A stretch of 64,000 bases of DNA from Aureimonas jatrophae (GCF_900104035.1 NZ_FNIT01000003.1:124001-188000), one strand, 5' to 3'; counted from the stretch's first letter, positions 36,012-46,685 are shown. Numbers and translations: made by a program. Notes: generated from the letters alone by a model not told the origin.

Positions 36012-36976
36012 GCAACGGTGTCCTTGCTCAGTCGGGTGGGAGGAGGCAGGGCGAGGGCCATATGCTCGACCCGCCAAGGGCTGTGTTGGTCGAGGCCGTC
36101 CGTGATGCGTAGCGCTGCGGCAGCCAGGCCGAGGCATATCGCATGCTGGAGAGGCTGTCCGGCGACATGGGCGAGGAAGGTCACGGCCGCGACGGTATCG
36201 CCGGCACCGGTCACGTCCTGCAGATTCGCGATCGAAGCCGGCTGCTGTTGAAACGCACTATCACCATCGATCACCGTGACCGCCCGGGGACCATCCGTGA
36301 CGACGGCGCGGCGCGTCCCTAGTTCTCGCAACGCGTGGGCGATCTTGAGGATCGAGCCGTTGCAATCGGTCAAAGCGCGGGCTTCCGCAAGCGACAGGAA
36401 GACGACGTCCAGCCGATCCAACACAGGGCGCAATCGCGCGACCTTCGCCTGCGATACGGCGATCGCCGCGCGGAATCCCTTAGCGTATGTGCAGACGGTT
36501 TCCAGCGCGGGCGTCGAGAGGTTCGCGTCCATCAGGACCGCCGGTGCTGCCGCAAGCCGTTCGCGCACATGTTGGCGCGACAGCGCACGCGCAGTAAGCA
36601 TGTCGTAGATCGCCATGTCCGCGACGGCGGCGACGAGTTCGCCGGTCTCATCTAGAACGGCCGTGTAGCTGGCCGTTGCGCGATCCAGCCAGACGATCGC
36701 ATCGTCATCAATGCCATGGTGCGCAAGCTCGTCGATCACAGCCAGCGCGCCCGGGTCGCCGCCGCGTGCCGATATGAGGCGGACGCGGGCGCCGAAGCTG
36801 CGAAGTGCGACAGCGGCGTTCAGGCAGGCTCCGCCAACGCCCTGACGCAGCACCCCCGGGTTCGATGCACCCTGACGAAACGGCACGCTCGAGCGCGCGA
36901 TCCGGTCGACATGCGCCGCACCGACGAGAACGAGTTCGGGTTGCGTCGCTCCGGGCGTAGGAGCGGCTCGCGTCAC
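36008..36976 (-). CDS. psuK: PfkB-family kinase, probable pseudouridine kinase
   Basis: Phosphorylates pseudouridine to its 5'-phosphate, feeding PsuG. The 322-residue ribokinase-fold protein has the N-terminal GAAHVDRIARS and GGACLNAAVALRSFGARV, and the PfkB C-terminal signature DVTGAGDTVAAVTFLAH containing the catalytic Asp. The ATP side has VVTDGPRAVTVI. The pseudouridine assignment rests mainly on its four-base overlap with psuG. The pair allows salvage of pseudouridine from RNA turnover. The 135 bp upstream contains the divergent recA promoter. Confidence 0.9.
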   Translation of the reverse strand: MTRAAPTPGATQPELVLVGAAHVDRIARSSVPFRQGASNPGVLRQGVGGACLNAAVALRSFGARVRLISARGGDPGALAVIDELAHHGIDDDAIVWLDRATASYTAVLDETGELVAAVADMAIYDMLTARALSRQHVRERLAAAPAVLMDANLSTPALETVCTYAKGFRAAIAVSQAKVARLRPVLDRLDVVFLSLAEARALTDCNGSILKIAHALRELGTRRAVVTDGPRAVTVIDGDSAFQQQPASIANLQDVTGAGDTVAAVTFLAHVAGQPLQHAICLGLAAAALRITDGLDQHSPWRVEHMALALPPPTRLSKDTVA

Positions 36977-37022
36977 AACCGCTGGTCCATGCGAAATAGC
37001 ACTCCGACGTTCTCGTCACGCC

Positions 37023-37051
37023 TTGCAGAATGAGAACAAAACGTGTACATA
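37023..37051 (+). promoter_or_regulatory. Probable recA promoter
   Basis: TTGCAG (37023-37028) and TACATA (37046-37051) are spaced by 17 bp. The LexA-like box lies between them. The -10 is imperfect, as expected for a regulated promoter. Confidence 0.5.
37034..37048. promoter_or_regulatory. LexA (SOS) box of recA, one mismatch
   Basis: GAACAAAACGTGTAC fits the alphaproteobacterial SOS box GAAC-N7-GAAC with one mismatch in the second half-site (GTAC). It sits between the probable -35 and -10 of recA, where LexA binding would block transcription. Confidence 0.6.
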
Positions 37052-37111
37052 TTCGTCATCGCCGGCGTGATTGCGCCCTGCTTCTCCGCGTGAAATAAGG
37101 TCTCTTGCCCC

Positions 37112-38182
<1,071 letters not shown>

Positions 38183-38212
38183 GCACCAACCGCCGAGTGA
38201 TGGGACTGATCG

Positions 38213-38236
38213 AGGCGTCCGCGCATGCGGGCGCCT
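38213..38236 (+). terminator. Probable recA terminator
   Basis: A 10-bp stem (38213-38222 with 38227-38236, one G-U pair) around GCAT, followed by a T-rich stretch. Confidence 0.65.
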
Positions 38237-38240
38237 TCTT

Positions 38241-38444
38241 CATGTGAAGCGGGCATTTGTTGTCGAGAGCGTCTGTCCCGCTCCGTCCTTGCGGGAGGCC
38301 CATCCAGTGAGGTCGAACGGCCCGTCGCGGTGCCGCTCCCGTGTCATGGACAGACCCGGTTTGCCTCGTTAAAAACCGGCGCTCGGACGGTTCCGGCGCC
38401 CTGCGCCGTCTCAACGCCGTCCGGTTCTCGAAGAGGTTGAGCGG
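38241..38444 (+). promoter_or_regulatory. alaS upstream region and leader
   Basis: A 204-bp stretch with no gene supported. It contains CCCGC/GCGGG (around 38278-38300) and, nearer alaS, GGACGG (around 38395) complementary to CCGTCC (around 38417). The leader could therefore fold, but no known riboswitch is recognised. GAGG 8 bases before the ATG is the ribosome binding site. Confidence 0.4.
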
Positions 38445-41099
38445 ATGAGTGGCGTCAACGAAATCCGGCGGACGTTCCTGGACTACTTTGCGGCGAACGG
38501 TCACGAGCCGGTCGCTTCCTCGCCGCTCGTGCCCCGCAACGACCCGACCCTGATGTTCACGAACGCCGGCATGGTGCAGTTCAAGAACGTCTTCACCGGC
38601 CTTGAGAAGCGTCCCTATAGCCGCGCGACCACGGCACAGAAGGTCGTGCGGGCTGGCGGCAAGCACAACGATCTCGACAATGTCGGCTACACCGCGCGCC
38701 ACCACACCTTCTTCGAGATGCTCGGCAATTTCTCGTTCGGCGACTACTTCAAGGAGGAGGCGATCAGCCTCGCCTGGAACCTCGTCACGAAGGAGTACGC
38801 TCTCGACAAGTCGCGGCTGCTCGTCACCGTGTATTCCGAGGACGAGGAGGCAGCCCGGCTTTGGCGCTCGATCGCCGGTTTCTCCGACGACCGGATCATC
38901 CGCATCCCGACCTCGGACAACTTCTGGACGATGGGCGAGACCGGGCCATGCGGACCATGCTCGGAAATTTTCTATGATCAGGGCGAAAGCGTCTTTGGTG
39001 GACCGCCGGGATCGCCGGACGAGGACGGCGACCGCTTCCTTGAATTCTGGAACCTCGTGTTCATGCAGTTCGAGCAGGTCTCTCCAGGCGAACGCCTGAA
39101 CCTTCCGAGGCCGTCGATCGACACCGGCATGGGTCTCGAGCGCATGGCCGCGATCCTGCAGGGCGTGCATTCGAACTACGAGACGGACCTGTTTCGTCGG
39201 CTGATCGGCGCGGTCGCCGAGGCGATCGGCTCGCGTCCCGAGGGAGACGCCCTTGCGTCGCACCGCGTCATCGCGGATCACCTTCGAGCGACGGCCTTCC
39301 TGATCGCGGACGGCGTGTTGCCATCGAACGAGGGGCGCGGCTACGTGCTCCGCCGCATCATGCGCCGTGCGATGCGTCATGCGAAGCTTCTCGGCGCACG
39401 CGAACCCGTCATCTACAAGGTCCTGCCGACGCTCGTCTCCGAGATGGGCCGGGCCTATCCCGAGCTCGTGCGCGCGGAGGCCTTGATCTCGGAAACGCTG
39501 AAGCTCGAGGAAAAGCGCTTCCTGGCAACCCTGGATCGCGGTCTGGTTCTCCTGAACGACGCCACCGATGGCATGGGGCAGGGCGATAAGCTCGACGGCG
39601 AGGTCGCATTCAAGCTCTACGACACCTACGGCTTCCCGCTGGATCTGACGCAGGACGCCCTGCGCGCCCGCGGCGTCTCGGTCGACCTTGCATCCTTTCA
39701 GGCTGCCATGGAGCATCAGAAGGCTGAGGCTCGCGCGAGCTGGGTCGGCTCCGGCGAGGCTGCGGACGAGAGCGTCTGGTTCGCGATCCGCGAACGCGAG
39801 GGCGCGACGGAGTTTCTAGGCTACGACACCGAGCGAGCCGAGGGTGTGGTGCGTGCGATCGTACGCGGGAAGGACGAGGTTCGCAGCGCTGCGGCGGGCG
39901 AAGAGGTCTCGGTCGTTCTCAACCAAACCCCGTTCTACGGCGAGTCCGGTGGGCAGGTCGGAGACACCGGCCTTCTGAGCGGCGAGGGTGTCCGCTTCCG
40001 TGTCACGGACACGCAGAAGGTTGCCGGCGGTGTGTTCGTTCATCGCGGGCGGGTCGAGGACGGCACGTTGCGGATCGATGCGCCGCTGGAGCTCGTGGTC
40101 GATCATGAGCGCCGCACCCGTATCCGAGCCAACCATTCCGCCACGCACCTTCTGCACGAGGGTTTGCGCGAGATCCTAGGCACCCACGTCGCGCAGAAGG
40201 GCTCGCAGGTTTCCCCTGATCGACTTCGCTTCGACTTCTCGCATCCAAAGCCGGTGGATCCGGCAGAGGTCGCGCAGGTCGAGGCGCTGGCCAACAGGGT
40301 GATTCTCGAGAACGCCCCGATCGAAACCCGCCTGATGGCTGTGGACGACGCCATTGCGCTCGGCGCGATGGCGCTGTTCGGCGAGAAGTACGGCGACGAG
40401 GTTCGCGTCGTTTCCATGGGGCGCCCGGACGAAGGGTCGAACCGGGCCGCCTATTCGATCGAACTGTGCGGCGGCACCCATGCGCGCGCGACCGGCGACA
40501 TCGGTCTCGTCCATGTCATCTCGGAGACCGCGGTCGGCGCCGGTGTGCGCCGGGTCGAGGCGCTGACCGGTCAGGCGGCCCGCGACTATCTGCTGGAGCA
40601 GGACGCGCGCGTCCGTCGCATCGCTTCCGCACTGAAGGTCGGGCCTGCCGAAATCGGTGATCGGGTCGAACAACTCGTCGACGAGCGCCGCCGTCTTGAG
40701 CGCGAGTTGAACGACGCCAAGAAGCGCCTCGCGATGGCTAGCGAAGGCGGTGGTGCGGCGTCCGCTCCGCGCGAGGTCGGGGGTATTTCGTTCCTAGGCC
40801 GCGTGCTGGACGGTATCTCCGCCAAGGACCTCAAGGGACTTGTGGACGAGGCCAAGGCTTCGCTCGGTTCGGGCGTCGTAGCGTTCGTGGGAGTGGCGGA
40901 CGGGAAGGCCAGTGTCGTGGTCGGCGTCACGTCCGACCTGACGGGACGCTACAACGCGGTCGATCTCGTGCGTGTGGCCTCGGAAGCGATCGGCGGAAAG
41001 GGTGGCGGTGGCCGGCCCGACATGGCCCAGGCCGGAGGCCCGGAAGCCGAGAAAGCGGAGGACGCGATCGGCGCCATCGAAGCGAAGCTGGCCGCCTGA
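38445..41099 (+). CDS. alaS: Alanyl-tRNA synthetase
   Basis: Class II synthetase charging tRNA-Ala, with editing. The 884-residue protein has the motif 1 region [33 protein letters not shown] and the catalytic core [19 protein letters not shown]. The editing-domain zinc ligands are in [15 protein letters not shown] and [17 protein letters not shown]. The C-terminal C-Ala domain has [16 protein letters not shown]. Length and order are standard. It follows recA on the same strand in the recA-alaS order common to rhizobia, with a terminator between them. Confidence 0.98.
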   Translation: MSGVNEIRRTFLDYFAANGHEPVASSPLVPRNDPTLMFTNAGMVQFKNVFTGLEKRPYSRATTAQKVVRAGGKHNDLDNVGYTARHHTFFEMLGNFSFGDYFKEEAISLAWNLVTKEYALDKSRLLVTVYSEDEEAARLWRSIAGFSDDRIIRIPTSDNFWTMGETGPCGPCSEIFYDQGESVFGGPPGSPDEDGDRFLEFWNLVFMQFEQVSPGERLNLPRPSIDTGMGLERMAAILQGVHSNYETDLFRRLIGAVAEAIGSRPEGDALASHRVIADHLRATAFLIADGVLPSNEGRGYVLRRIMRRAMRHAKLLGAREPVIYKVLPTLVSEMGRAYPELVRAEALISETLKLEEKRFLATLDRGLVLLNDATDGMGQGDKLDGEVAFKLYDTYGFPLDLTQDALRARGVSVDLASFQAAMEHQKAEARASWVGSGEAADESVWFAIREREGATEFLGYDTERAEGVVRAIVRGKDEVRSAAAGEEVSVVLNQTPFYGESGGQVGDTGLLSGEGVRFRVTDTQKVAGGVFVHRGRVEDGTLRIDAPLELVVDHERRTRIRANHSATHLLHEGLREILGTHVAQKGSQVSPDRLRFDFSHPKPVDPAEVAQVEALANRVILENAPIETRLMAVDDAIALGAMALFGEKYGDEVRVVSMGRPDEGSNRAAYSIELCGGTHARATGDIGLVHVISETAVGAGVRRVEALTGQAARDYLLEQDARVRRIASALKVGPAEIGDRVEQLVDERRRLERELNDAKKRLAMASEGGGAASAPREVGGISFLGRVLDGISAKDLKGLVDEAKASLGSGVVAFVGVADGKASVVVGVTSDLTGRYNAVDLVRVASEAIGGKGGGGRPDMAQAGGPEAEKAEDAIGAIEAKLAA

Positions 41100-41159
41100 A
41101 ACCCAGGTGGGTCGCCTCGCGCGGGCTTAGACTTCGCGATCCTTCCGAAACCAAATAGC

Positions 41160-41187
41160 AGAAGGGGCGCCGGACGGCGCCCCTTCT
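41160..41187. terminator. Bidirectional terminator between alaS and a convergent gene
   Basis: A perfect 12-bp stem (41160-41171 with 41176-41187) around GGAC, followed by TCGTTT on the + strand. Confidence 0.85.
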
Positions 41188-41196
41188 CGTTTCGGC

Positions 41197-41565
41197 TTAG
41201 CTCCCGTAGTTCGGGAACGATGCGACCTCCGCCGCCGAGGTCTTGAGCGTCAGGCGATTGCCGTCCGGCGTGAAGCGATCGATCGGGATCACCTTGTTGC
41301 CGGTGAAGCCCGTGGTCGAGCCTTCGAAGTCGACCACGAGTGCAACGGGCGTGTTCGCGTCGCTACCAAGCACTTCCTCAATCTCGCCCAACTCGACACC
41401 GTCGCCGTCCTTGAGAACCTTGGCGTCTTCGATCTCGCCGGCCGACTTGTTCCAGGGCATCAACATCACGTTGTCGCCGACCTCAACGAGTGCGGCATTC
41501 TGCGCCTGGACGGCGGCGCCGGACATGAGAAGCGCGGTGGTGGCGGCAAGAAACAGGCGGTTCAT
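41197..41565 (-). CDS. Small secreted PRC-barrel-like protein
   Basis: A 122-residue exported protein with a signal peptide (RLFLAATTALLMSGAAVQAQ) cleaved near residue 22. The mature part has two copies of a PRC-barrel-like beta pattern, ending KVIPIDRFTPDGNRLTLKTSAAEVASFPNY, a typical PRC-barrel closing segment. Function is unknown; periplasmic PRC-barrel proteins of this kind are common in Hyphomicrobiales. GGAGAG lies just before the start. It stands alone between two terminators. Confidence 0.75.
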   Translation of the reverse strand: MNRLFLAATTALLMSGAAVQAQNAALVEVGDNVMLMPWNKSAGEIEDAKVLKDGDGVELGEIEEVLGSDANTPVALVVDFEGSTTGFTGNKVIPIDRFTPDGNRLTLKTSAAEVASFPNYGS

Positions 41566-41652
41566 TCGAGACTCTCCATCAGGATTGATGGGTCGCTAAC
41601 GAAAGCTTTGCGAACGAGGTTCCCGCCGGCGAGCTGGACCTGACACGAATAA

Positions 41653-41673
41653 ACCCGGCCGCAAGGGCCGGGT
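41653..41673 (-). terminator. Terminator of icd
   Basis: ACCCGGCC (41653-41660) pairs with GGCCGGGT (41666-41673) around a 5-nt loop. Read leftward it is followed by TTATT. Confidence 0.75.
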
Positions 41674-41699
41674 CCGCTCATTCGCAGTCGGCGAATGGA

Positions 41700-42914
41700 T
41701 TAAGCCGCCATCGCCTTCTTCAGGTTCTCGTCGATCTTGTCGAGGAAGCCAGTGGTCGACAGCCACGGCTGGTCGGGGCCGATCAGCAGCGCGAGATCCT
41801 TGGTCATGTGGCCAGCCTCGACGGTATCGATGCAGACCTGCTCCAGCGTCTCGGAGAAGCGCTTCAGTTCATCGTTGCCGTCGAGCTTGGCGCGATGGGC
41901 CAAGCCTCGGGTCCAAGCGAAGATCGACGCGATGGAGTTGGTCGACGTTTCCTGACCCTTCTGGTGCTGTCGATAGTGGCGGGTCACAGTGCCATGGGCG
42001 GCCTCGGCCTCGACGGTCTGACCGTCCGGAGAGAGGAGAACCGAGGTCATGAGACCGAGCGAACCGAAGCCCTGGGCGACGATATCGGATTGTACGTCAC
42101 CGTCGTAGTTCTTGCAGGCCCACACGTATCCACCCGACCACTTCAGCGCCGAGGCGACCATGTCGTCGATCAGGCGGTGCTCGTAAGTCAGCTTGCGCTT
42201 GTCGAATTCGGCCTTGAACTCCGCGTCGAACACCTCCTGGAAGATGTCCTTGAAGCGACCGTCGTAGGCCTTCAGAATCGTGTTCTTGGTCGACAGGTAG
42301 ACCGGGAAGTTCCGGATCAGGCCGTAGTTGAACGAGGCGCGTGCGAACTCGCGGATCGAGTCATCCAGGTTGTACATGGCGAGCGCCACGCCCGAGGAGG
42401 GGGCCTGGAACACCTCGTGCTCGATGGTCTGGCCGTCCTCGCCGACGAACTTGATCGTCAGCGTTCCCTTGCCCGGGAACAGGAAGTCGGTCGCGCGATA
42501 CTGGTCGCCGAACGCGTGGCGACCGACGACGATCGGCTGCGTCCAGCCGGGCACCAGGCGTGGCACGTTCTTCATGATGATCGGTTCGCGGAAGATCACG
42601 CCGCCCAGGATGTTGCGGATCGTACCGTTCGGCGACTTCCACATCTTCTTGAGCTTGAACTCCTCGACGCGCTGCTCGTCGGGGGTGATCGTCGCGCACT
42701 TCACGCCCACGCCATGCTTCTTGATCGCATGGGCCGAGTCGATCGTGACCTGATCGTTGGTCGCGTCCCGGTTCTCGACCGAGAGGTCGTAGTACTCGAG
42801 ATCGACGTCGAGATAGGGGTGGATCAGCTTGTCCTTGATGAGCTGCCAGATGATCCGGGTCATCTCGTCGCCGTCGAGTTCCACGACCGGGTTTGCGACC
42901 TTGATCTTCGCCAT
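41700..42914 (-). CDS. icd: NADP-dependent isocitrate dehydrogenase
   Basis: TCA-cycle enzyme converting isocitrate to 2-oxoglutarate with NADPH. The 404-residue protein is the eukaryote-like (type II) form typical of rhizobia. It opens with [18 protein letters not shown], contains [20 protein letters not shown] (substrate-binding Ser/Asn/Arg), [22 protein letters not shown] and [21 protein letters not shown] with the metal-binding aspartates, and [17 protein letters not shown] at the NADP site. AAAGGA lies upstream of the start. Confidence 0.97.
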   Translation of the reverse strand: MAKIKVANPVVELDGDEMTRIIWQLIKDKLIHPYLDVDLEYYDLSVENRDATNDQVTIDSAHAIKKHGVGVKCATITPDEQRVEEFKLKKMWKSPNGTIRNILGGVIFREPIIMKNVPRLVPGWTQPIVVGRHAFGDQYRATDFLFPGKGTLTIKFVGEDGQTIEHEVFQAPSSGVALAMYNLDDSIREFARASFNYGLIRNFPVYLSTKNTILKAYDGRFKDIFQEVFDAEFKAEFDKRKLTYEHRLIDDMVASALKWSGGYVWACKNYDGDVQSDIVAQGFGSLGLMTSVLLSPDGQTVEAEAAHGTVTRHYRQHQKGQETSTNSIASIFAWTRGLAHRAKLDGNDELKRFSETLEQVCIDTVEAGHMTKDLALLIGPDQPWLSTTGFLDKIDENLKKAMAA

Positions 42915-43192
42915 CGCGCTGGAATTCCTTTGGAGTTGGCAGCCCGACGAAAGGACGGGCGTCGGCGGCGTAGCGCCCCGAAGGGACGCCGGCCTGCGCG
43001 GCCTATATCATCCGCGTCCCAACGCGCAAAGCCGACGGTCGCCATCGTCCTCGTCGACATGGAAGCGCGGCTCGCGATAGCCGGACCGGCACTCCGTATG
43101 CCGCACCGTGCGACAGTCCGCACCACGCACGCGTTGAACCTCCCGGCATCTGCACCGTTTGGGTGAAGACGCAACAAGCGAAGGAGCAAGTC
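42915..43192. other. Intergenic region between icd and a small gene
   Basis: A 278-bp gap holding the leftward icd promoter. No gene, RNA or clear operator is seen. Confidence 0.4.
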
Positions 43193-43372
43193 ATGTCCGG
43201 AGGACAGTCCAGCGGAACCGGGGCCATGACGGATCTCGACGACGAGAAGGTCCGCAAGAACGATATTCTGACGAATCGCGACAAGAGCCAGCGCGATCCG
43301 GAGTACGGTCTCGACGGCCGGGGCGTTCAGGCCGACGAAGAGAAGGACAGCGTCGGTAATCGGCAGCACTAG
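43193..43372 (+). CDS. Small hydrophilic hypothetical protein
   Basis: A 59-residue highly charged protein (GQSSGTGAMTDLDDEKVRKN at the start, many Asp/Lys/Gly/Gln) with no membrane segment, cysteine or recognisable fold; probably disordered. AAGGAG lies 7 bases before the ATG, a strong ribosome binding site that supports translation. The family is not recognised. An overlapping frame from 43159 looks like a shadow. It stands alone between icd and the convergent two-component genes. Confidence 0.55.
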   Translation: MSGGQSSGTGAMTDLDDEKVRKNDILTNRDKSQRDPEYGLDGRGVQADEEKDSVGNRQH

Positions 43373-43476
43373 CCGACTCGGCGACGCAGCGGGCGGCCGT
43401 CTCGGTCGCCTGCTGTCCGGTCGCTTCTCCCTTCCCGGGAGGAAGCACGCGTGGAGCCGCTACAGGCTTCGTCGCG

Positions 43477-44859
43477 TCACAGATCCGGCGGTGCCGGTAG
43501 CATCAGTTCCGCCAGAAGGCCCCCGGTGTCGTTGCGCCGGAGCCGAAGCGACCCACCGTAGAGTTCGGCGATCTCGGACGTGATGGGAAGGCCGAAGCCG
43601 TGACCGGGGAGTGTTTCGTCGAGCCGCGCCCCTGGCTTCAACACACGGTCTATCTCTTCCGGACCGAGACCGGGTCCGTCGTCGGCAATCGTGATCCGCA
43701 CGAAGCGCTCACTGCGCGAGGCCACGACCTCGATCGTCGTCTTGGCGTGACGACACCCATTGTCGAGAAGATTGCCGAGCATCTCGTCGAGGTCGTCTCC
43801 GTCCACGGCGACCGCAAGTCCGTCCGGGATTGCGCGGGAGATCGTCAGCCTCGATCCGGCACCGAACTTCTCCAGCATGGCCGCCAAGTCGTCCACGTGC
43901 GGTTTCACGACTGTACGCTGCCGCGCTGGACCGCCCTGCGCGACACTCCGGGCGCGGCGGAGGTGATGCCGGATGCGTCGGTCCATGAGCTCCGTAAGCG
44001 ATTGCCATTCGCGCTTCATCGGTCCGTCCGGCAAGCGCGCCGCCTGGGCACTTAACGTCGCCAAAGGTGTCTTGAGCCCATGTCCGAGGTTCGCCACGTG
44101 GCGTCTCGCTTGGCGCAAAACCTCCGCATCGTGTGCGATCAACGCGTTCAATTCATCGGTGAGAGCTTGGAGTTCGACCGGCTGGGGCTCGTCGATTCGC
44201 TCGCGTCGACCGGCTCGAACCTCGGCCAGCGTCCCGCGCAGCCGATCCAGCGGGCTGAGTGCGAAGCGAACCTGGAGAGCGATGGCGGCACCCAATCCGA
44301 CCCCGAGCAGTCCGAGGGTCAGTGCTATCGTGAGCGCGGCATCGCGGAGCGGAGCCTCGATCGCAGTTGCGGGTGCGGTCGCGACGACGAGACGCGCGCT
44401 TGGACCCGGCAGGGCTCGCGTCCGGACGACCAAGCGTTGCTCCTTCGGGCCAACCAGATCGATCAACCGGTCCGGGGGGCCGCGCCTCCCGGCATCTGGC
44501 GAGAGGCGGGGAAGCACCTCGTTGCCGAGATTGGGAGACGTTGCGACGACCCGTCCGTCTTCTTCGATCTGCCAATACCAACCGCTCGCTTCCCGCTCGT
44601 CCGGTGGCCCCTCGGCGCCCGGGCGCCGAGGCGGTCCGGCGTCCGCATCCCGCTGCCTCGGCGGGGCTGGCGCATCACCGACCAGCCTCGCGATGCGCAG
44701 ATCCAAGCGGTTGGCGACGTCGGCTCGCACGAACCGATCGAGGAGATCGTTCATCACGAAGCCGATGGCGACGATGGCCAAGACGATGAAAATTGCAGCC
44801 GATGCCAGAAGCCGTGCGCGCAGAGAGCGTCCGGCGAAGGGCAGGTTCGCTGGTCTCAT
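43477..44859 (-). CDS. PhoQ/FeuQ-like sensor histidine kinase
   Basis: A 460-residue inner-membrane kinase with transmembrane helices at about residues 17-37 and 174-196, framing a periplasmic domain of about 135 residues. HAMP-like region about 197-245, and His260 in VANLGHGLKTPLATL, the PhoQ-type H-box. The ATP-binding domain has LGNLLDNGCRHA, DDGPGL and GHGFGLPI. The periplasmic part is rich in Arg/Asp/Pro around 65-90 and may be flexible. It starts inside the response regulator stop (ATGA). Among rhizobial systems it most resembles FeuPQ/PhoPQ types; the signal is unknown. Confidence 0.88.
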   Translation of the reverse strand: MRPANLPFAGRSLRARLLASAAIFIVLAIVAIGFVMNDLLDRFVRADVANRLDLRIARLVGDAPAPPRQRDADAGPPRRPGAEGPPDEREASGWYWQIEEDGRVVATSPNLGNEVLPRLSPDAGRRGPPDRLIDLVGPKEQRLVVRTRALPGPSARLVVATAPATAIEAPLRDAALTIALTLGLLGVGLGAAIALQVRFALSPLDRLRGTLAEVRAGRRERIDEPQPVELQALTDELNALIAHDAEVLRQARRHVANLGHGLKTPLATLSAQAARLPDGPMKREWQSLTELMDRRIRHHLRRARSVAQGGPARQRTVVKPHVDDLAAMLEKFGAGSRLTISRAIPDGLAVAVDGDDLDEMLGNLLDNGCRHAKTTIEVVASRSERFVRITIADDGPGLGPEEIDRVLKPGARLDETLPGHGFGLPITSEIAELYGGSLRLRRNDTGGLLAELMLPAPPDL

Positions 44860-45521
44860 AGTTCTGGAGCCCGTAGTCGGTAGCCGAGACCTCGCGACGT
44901 CTCGATCATCTCATGTCCGATCTTCCGGCGCAGGCGCGCGATGATGACCTCCAGGGAGTTGCTGTCGACGTCGACGTCACCTTCATAGACCCGTTCGGCC
45001 AGATCCGTTCGCGTGACGACGACGCCCTTGCGGAGCATGAGGCAGGACAGGACGCGCCATTCCAGGCCGGTCAGCTTCAAGGGCAGGCCGTCCTTCTCGA
45101 ACGATCCGATCTGGGCGTCGAAGGTGAGCGGTCCGCAACTGATTCGGGTGTCGGCATGGCCTCGCGAGCGCCGGACGAGCGCGCGAAGCCGCATCACCAG
45201 TTCCTCGATGCGAAACGGCTTGACGAGGTAGTCGTCGGCGCCGGCCTTGAATCCCTGGACCTTGTCCCCCCAACCGTCGCGAGCCGTCAGGATCAGAACC
45301 GGCAGCGTCCGCCCGGCGCTTCGCCAGGCCTGCAACACGTCGATGCCGGGAAGGGTCGGAAGTCCCAGATCGAGGACGGCAGCATCGTAGTTTTCGGTAT
45401 CGCCGAGGTGCCAGCCGTCTTCGCCGTCGCGCGCATGATCGACCGCGAAGTTCTCGGCTCGCAAGGCCAGCAGGATTTCGGTTGAAAGAGCGGGGTCGTC
45501 TTCGACGAGGAGTACGCGCAT
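44856..45521 (-). CDS. OmpR-family response regulator
   Basis: A 221-residue DNA-binding response regulator. The receiver domain (1-115) has acidic pocket EDD (7-9), phosphoacceptor Asp51 in AAVLDLGLP and Lys in DDYLVKPF. The winged-helix domain (about 125-221) has LTGLEWRVLSCLMLRKGVVV and a recognition region VDSNSLEVIIARLRRKIG. It forms an operon with the kinase, which it overlaps by four bases. It is divergent from a secreted protein gene whose promoter region contains direct and inverted CTGAAC repeats, a likely target. Confidence 0.93.
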   Translation of the reverse strand: MRVLLVEDDPALSTEILLALRAENFAVDHARDGEDGWHLGDTENYDAAVLDLGLPTLPGIDVLQAWRSAGRTLPVLILTARDGWGDKVQGFKAGADDYLVKPFRIEELVMRLRALVRRSRGHADTRISCGPLTFDAQIGSFEKDGLPLKLTGLEWRVLSCLMLRKGVVVTRTDLAERVYEGDVDVDSNSLEVIIARLRRKIGHEMIETSRGLGYRLRAPEL

Positions 45522-45591
45522 CGTCTGGTCGGTCCTCTCCTGAAACGACGCCGTTCGGGGTTGCGATGGGAGGTGTCCGCTAGGCCCGGCG

Positions 45592-45633
45592 GCTGAACGG
45601 AAGCTGAACAGCGCGGTTCAGAATCGGTTTCAG
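45592..45633. promoter_or_regulatory. Putative operator of the two-component system
   Basis: GCTGAAC (45592-45598) and GCTGAAC (45603-45609) are direct repeats with an 11-bp period, the spacing used by OmpR-family regulators. GTTCAG (45616-45621) and GTTTCAG (45627-45633) follow in the opposite orientation, also 11-12 bp apart. The cluster lies between the divergent response regulator and PepSY-like genes. Confidence 0.6.
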
Positions 45634-45679
45634 CGCCGCGACTAAACCCCGTCCATCGCTTCAGGAAAGGAAAGACGCG

Positions 45680-46528
45680 ATGACGAACTCACTCAAAAAG
45701 CGGTTGGCGCTTGCGGTCCTGGCTGCACCTCTTCTCATGGGAACGGCGGCCGCCGTTGCGCAGACGCCAGCATCGGCGCCTGCGATCGCCGCAACGCCGA
45801 TCGGCGAACTGCGGGACATGAGCGCGATCACCCTGCAGGGGCGGGTCACCGAGATCTTCGGCAACAGCTTCGTGATCGAGGACGCGACCGGACGCGCCCT
45901 TGTCGATACGGGACCGCAGGGCGACCGCCAGCGGTTGGTGGCGGTCGGTGATACGGTTTCGGTGAAGGGCCGGTTCGATCGCGGGAAGCTTCATGCCGAG
46001 AACCTGACGGGTGCAGATGGTCGGACGATGCAGATCGAGCGCCCGCGCCCCGAACGCGATGGGCCTCCCGGTCCGCGCGGGCCGGGTCGCCGGGGCGGTC
46101 CTGATGGTCCTGGCGGATCGGGCGGCGATCGCGCCGAACGCCCCGAAGGTCCCCTGGATTGGCTGACGGGCAGCGGTATCGACGAGACGGCTGCGAAGAC
46201 CGCGCTCGAAACGGCCGGCTATACCGACGTCACCTTGACCGACACGAAGAAGCACCATGCCGTATTCACGGCGAAGGACCCGCAGGGCGCCGTCTGGCAA
46301 CTGCGCGTCGACGACGACAACCGCATCGCCGAACGCCGTCCGTTCGTCGCCCCGCTGGCCGAAGATGCGGCCAAGGCGGCGGCGGGACGCCTCGGCTACA
46401 CCGACCCGTCCGACTACGCGGTTCGCGGCGACCATATCGAGTTGGATGCCAAGGATGCGACCGGGCGCTCCGTGCGTATCGAACTGAATGCCGACGGCTC
46501 GCTTCGCAAGGAACGCTTCGACAGCTGA
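45680..46528 (+). CDS. Secreted OB-fold plus duplicated PepSY-like protein
   Basis: A 282-residue exported protein. Signal peptide about 1-28. Residues about 48-112 form a bacterial OB-fold (BOF-like) segment (ITLQGRVTEIFGNSFVIEDA ... VGDTVSVKGRFDRGKL). A Gly/Pro-rich linker follows (about 125-155). Two related repeats come after it (about 166-218 and 225-281), each opening D/E-x-A-A-K-x-A-x5-GYTD and ending in basic strand residues, which look like PepSY-type domains. PepSY proteins in rhizobia are often targets and modulators of PhoPQ/FeuPQ-type systems. Its divergent position opposite such a system, across a repeat-rich operator, suggests that here; this is inference. Confidence 0.75.
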   Translation: MTNSLKKRLALAVLAAPLLMGTAAAVAQTPASAPAIAATPIGELRDMSAITLQGRVTEIFGNSFVIEDATGRALVDTGPQGDRQRLVAVGDTVSVKGRFDRGKLHAENLTGADGRTMQIERPRPERDGPPGPRGPGRRGGPDGPGGSGGDRAERPEGPLDWLTGSGIDETAAKTALETAGYTDVTLTDTKKHHAVFTAKDPQGAVWQLRVDDDNRIAERRPFVAPLAEDAAKAAAGRLGYTDPSDYAVRGDHIELDAKDATGRSVRIELNADGSLRKERFDS

Positions 46529-46611
46529 CGGTCGGCCAACCGGCCGGCGGTGGAGACGATCGCCGGCCATCCGGCGTTGCCGATGAGCGCTTGTCGGAAA
46601 GGAGATGGAAG

Positions 46612-46685
46612 TGGCTGGGGGACCTGGATTCGAACCAAGACTAACGGAGTCAGAGTCCGCTGTTCTACCCTTAAACTATCCCCCA
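46612..46685 (-). tRNA. tRNA-Gln (CTG)
   Basis: A 74-nt gene including an encoded CCA end. The acceptor stem TGGGGGA pairs with TCCCCCA without mismatch. The anticodon stem-loop GCGGA-CTCTGAC-TCCGT gives anticodon CTG for CAG codons (outer pair G-U). The T arm reads GGTTCGAATCC. No gene overlaps it. It lies in the gap between the PepSY-like and ppx genes, on the opposite strand. Confidence 0.95.

Noticed and set aside
41808-43166. Long rightward open frame antisense to icd
   Set aside because: Shadow frame with biased composition; icd is unambiguous.
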